Shown here: positions 63,569-64,000 of the stretch, one piece after another
Numbering within the stretch: position 1 is the stretch's first letter
Layout: every line of letters begins with the position of its first letter
Assembly (NCBI GenBank): GCA_017428105.1
Contig: JAFRRM010000004.1
Span: 124,001-188,000 of the forward strand
Reading direction: 5' to 3'
Length of the DNA: 64,000 bases
From: Lachnospiraceae bacterium
Lineage (GTDB): Bacteria > Bacillota > Clostridia > Lachnospirales > Lachnospiraceae
The notes under the pieces: model-generated
The model's database searches: none
Told to the model about the DNA's origin: nothing
The model's input: only the letters and a program-made list of their open reading frames with translations
Program-made: the position numbers and the translations under genes

Positions 63569-64000
63569 ATGCCTAAAGTATTGCTGATCAACGGATCCCC
63601 GCATCCGCAGGGCTGCACGTTCGTCGCGCTGGATGAAGTGCGGAAGACGCTGGAGCAGGAGGGGATCGAAACGGAACTGCTGCACGTGGGACACCGGGCC
63701 GTGCGCGGCTGCGTCGCGTGCGGTTTCTGCAACGCGAACGGACGCTGCGTGTTCGATGACGATCCGGTGAACGAAGCCGCGCGGCTGTTTGAAGAGGCTG
63801 ACGGCCTGATCGTGGGCAGCCCGGTGTATTACGGCTCGCCCAACGGGACGGTGCTGGCGTTCCTGGACCGGCTGTTCTACAGTACCTCTTTCTCCAAGCA
63901 CATGAAGATCGGCGCCGGCGTGGTGAGCTGCCGCCGCGGCGGGAACACCGCCAGCTTCGACGTGCTGAACAAGTATTTCACGATCAGCGGCATGCCGCTG
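63569..64000 (+). CDS. Iron-sulfur flavoprotein / NADPH-dependent FMN reductase family (partial)
   Basis: The first 144 codons of a flavodoxin-fold protein cut by the window edge. VLLINGSPHPQG is the FMN phosphate-binding start and GLIVGSPVYYGSPNG the second flavin contact. Between them GCVACGFCNANGRC gives Cys-x2-Cys-x2-Cys-x5-Cys, the compact cluster motif of archaeal-type iron-sulfur flavoproteins, so it may bind a 4Fe-4S cluster and carry electrons from ferredoxin. AGAGA precedes the ATG. The end is missing. Confidence 0.82.
   Translation, partial: MPKVLLINGSPHPQGCTFVALDEVRKTLEQEGIETELLHVGHRAVRGCVACGFCNANGRCVFDDDPVNEAARLFEEADGLIVGSPVYYGSPNGTVLAFLDRLFYSTSFSKHMKIGAGVVSCRRGGNTASFDVLNKYFTISGMPL

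Overview
The window looks like the chromosome of an anaerobic, GC-rich Gram-positive bacterium of the Clostridia (Bacillota). The evidence is pyruvate:ferredoxin oxidoreductase, a thrS T-box leader, a perfect CIRCE element, MecA, RqcH and YlmH, BlaI/BlaR1-type regulation, SecG, lipobox lipoproteins, a tRNA gene without encoded CCA, and sigma-A-like promoters (TTGACA/TATAAT) that stand out as AT-rich patches in GC-rich DNA. The genus cannot be fixed from sequence alone. I see no prophage, insertion sequence, CRISPR array or rRNA, so most of the window reads as core genome with a few accessory operons.

Layout. 1-3.7 kb: a DUF4428 protein, then an overlapping glycosyltransferase / lipoprotein / CPBP-protease set. 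3.86-4.0 kb: a structured inverted-repeat element. 4.05-10.7 kb (minus): argF, argC, argJ, argB, argD and a carbamate kinase. Divergent from it at 10.9-14.1 kb: an AraC regulator with two DNA-binding domains, a second, altered ArgJ and a TrkA-C membrane protein, then pyroglutamyl peptidase. 15-19.8 kb: lower glycolysis as a fused pgk-tpiA gene, gpmI and eno. 19.9-24.1 kb: YlmH, Tex and a Sel1-metzincin protein. 24.2-28.6 kb (minus): Fe-alcohol dehydrogenase, Nudix, 5-formyl-THF cyclo-ligase, RqcH. 29.1-34.2 kb: nifJ and a MATE exporter. 34.4-37.7 kb: a BlaI / M56 / large lipoprotein operon. 37.8-43.6 kb (minus): a small membrane protein, tRNA(CAU), mecA, aminotransferase, CofE-like ligase, M32 carboxypeptidase. 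43.8-46.4 kb: a Tet(M)-like GTPase fused to a NYN/YacP-type nuclease domain. 46.6-51 kb: pheST, secG, smpB. 51-57.3 kb (minus): a surface nucleotidase, an Ig-repeat polysaccharide deacetylase and CIRCE-linked htpG. 57.6-64 kb: SGNH hydrolase, Fe-alcohol dehydrogenase, a Rossmann/RyR-like membrane protein, T-box thrS and the start of an iron-sulfur flavoprotein.

How it works together. The arg genes cover glutamate-derived acetyl-cycle steps to citrulline; glycolysis feeds PFOR, and two iron alcohol dehydrogenases can re-oxidise NAD(P)H. Translation quality control is strongly represented (SmpB, RqcH, YlmH, Tex), and the GTPase-NYN fusion is the most interesting candidate for a further ribosome-associated factor. 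Other leads are the ArgJ paralogue that lost a family motif, the BlaI/M56 system controlling a lipoprotein rather than a beta-lactamase, and the Rossmann/RyR-like membrane protein.
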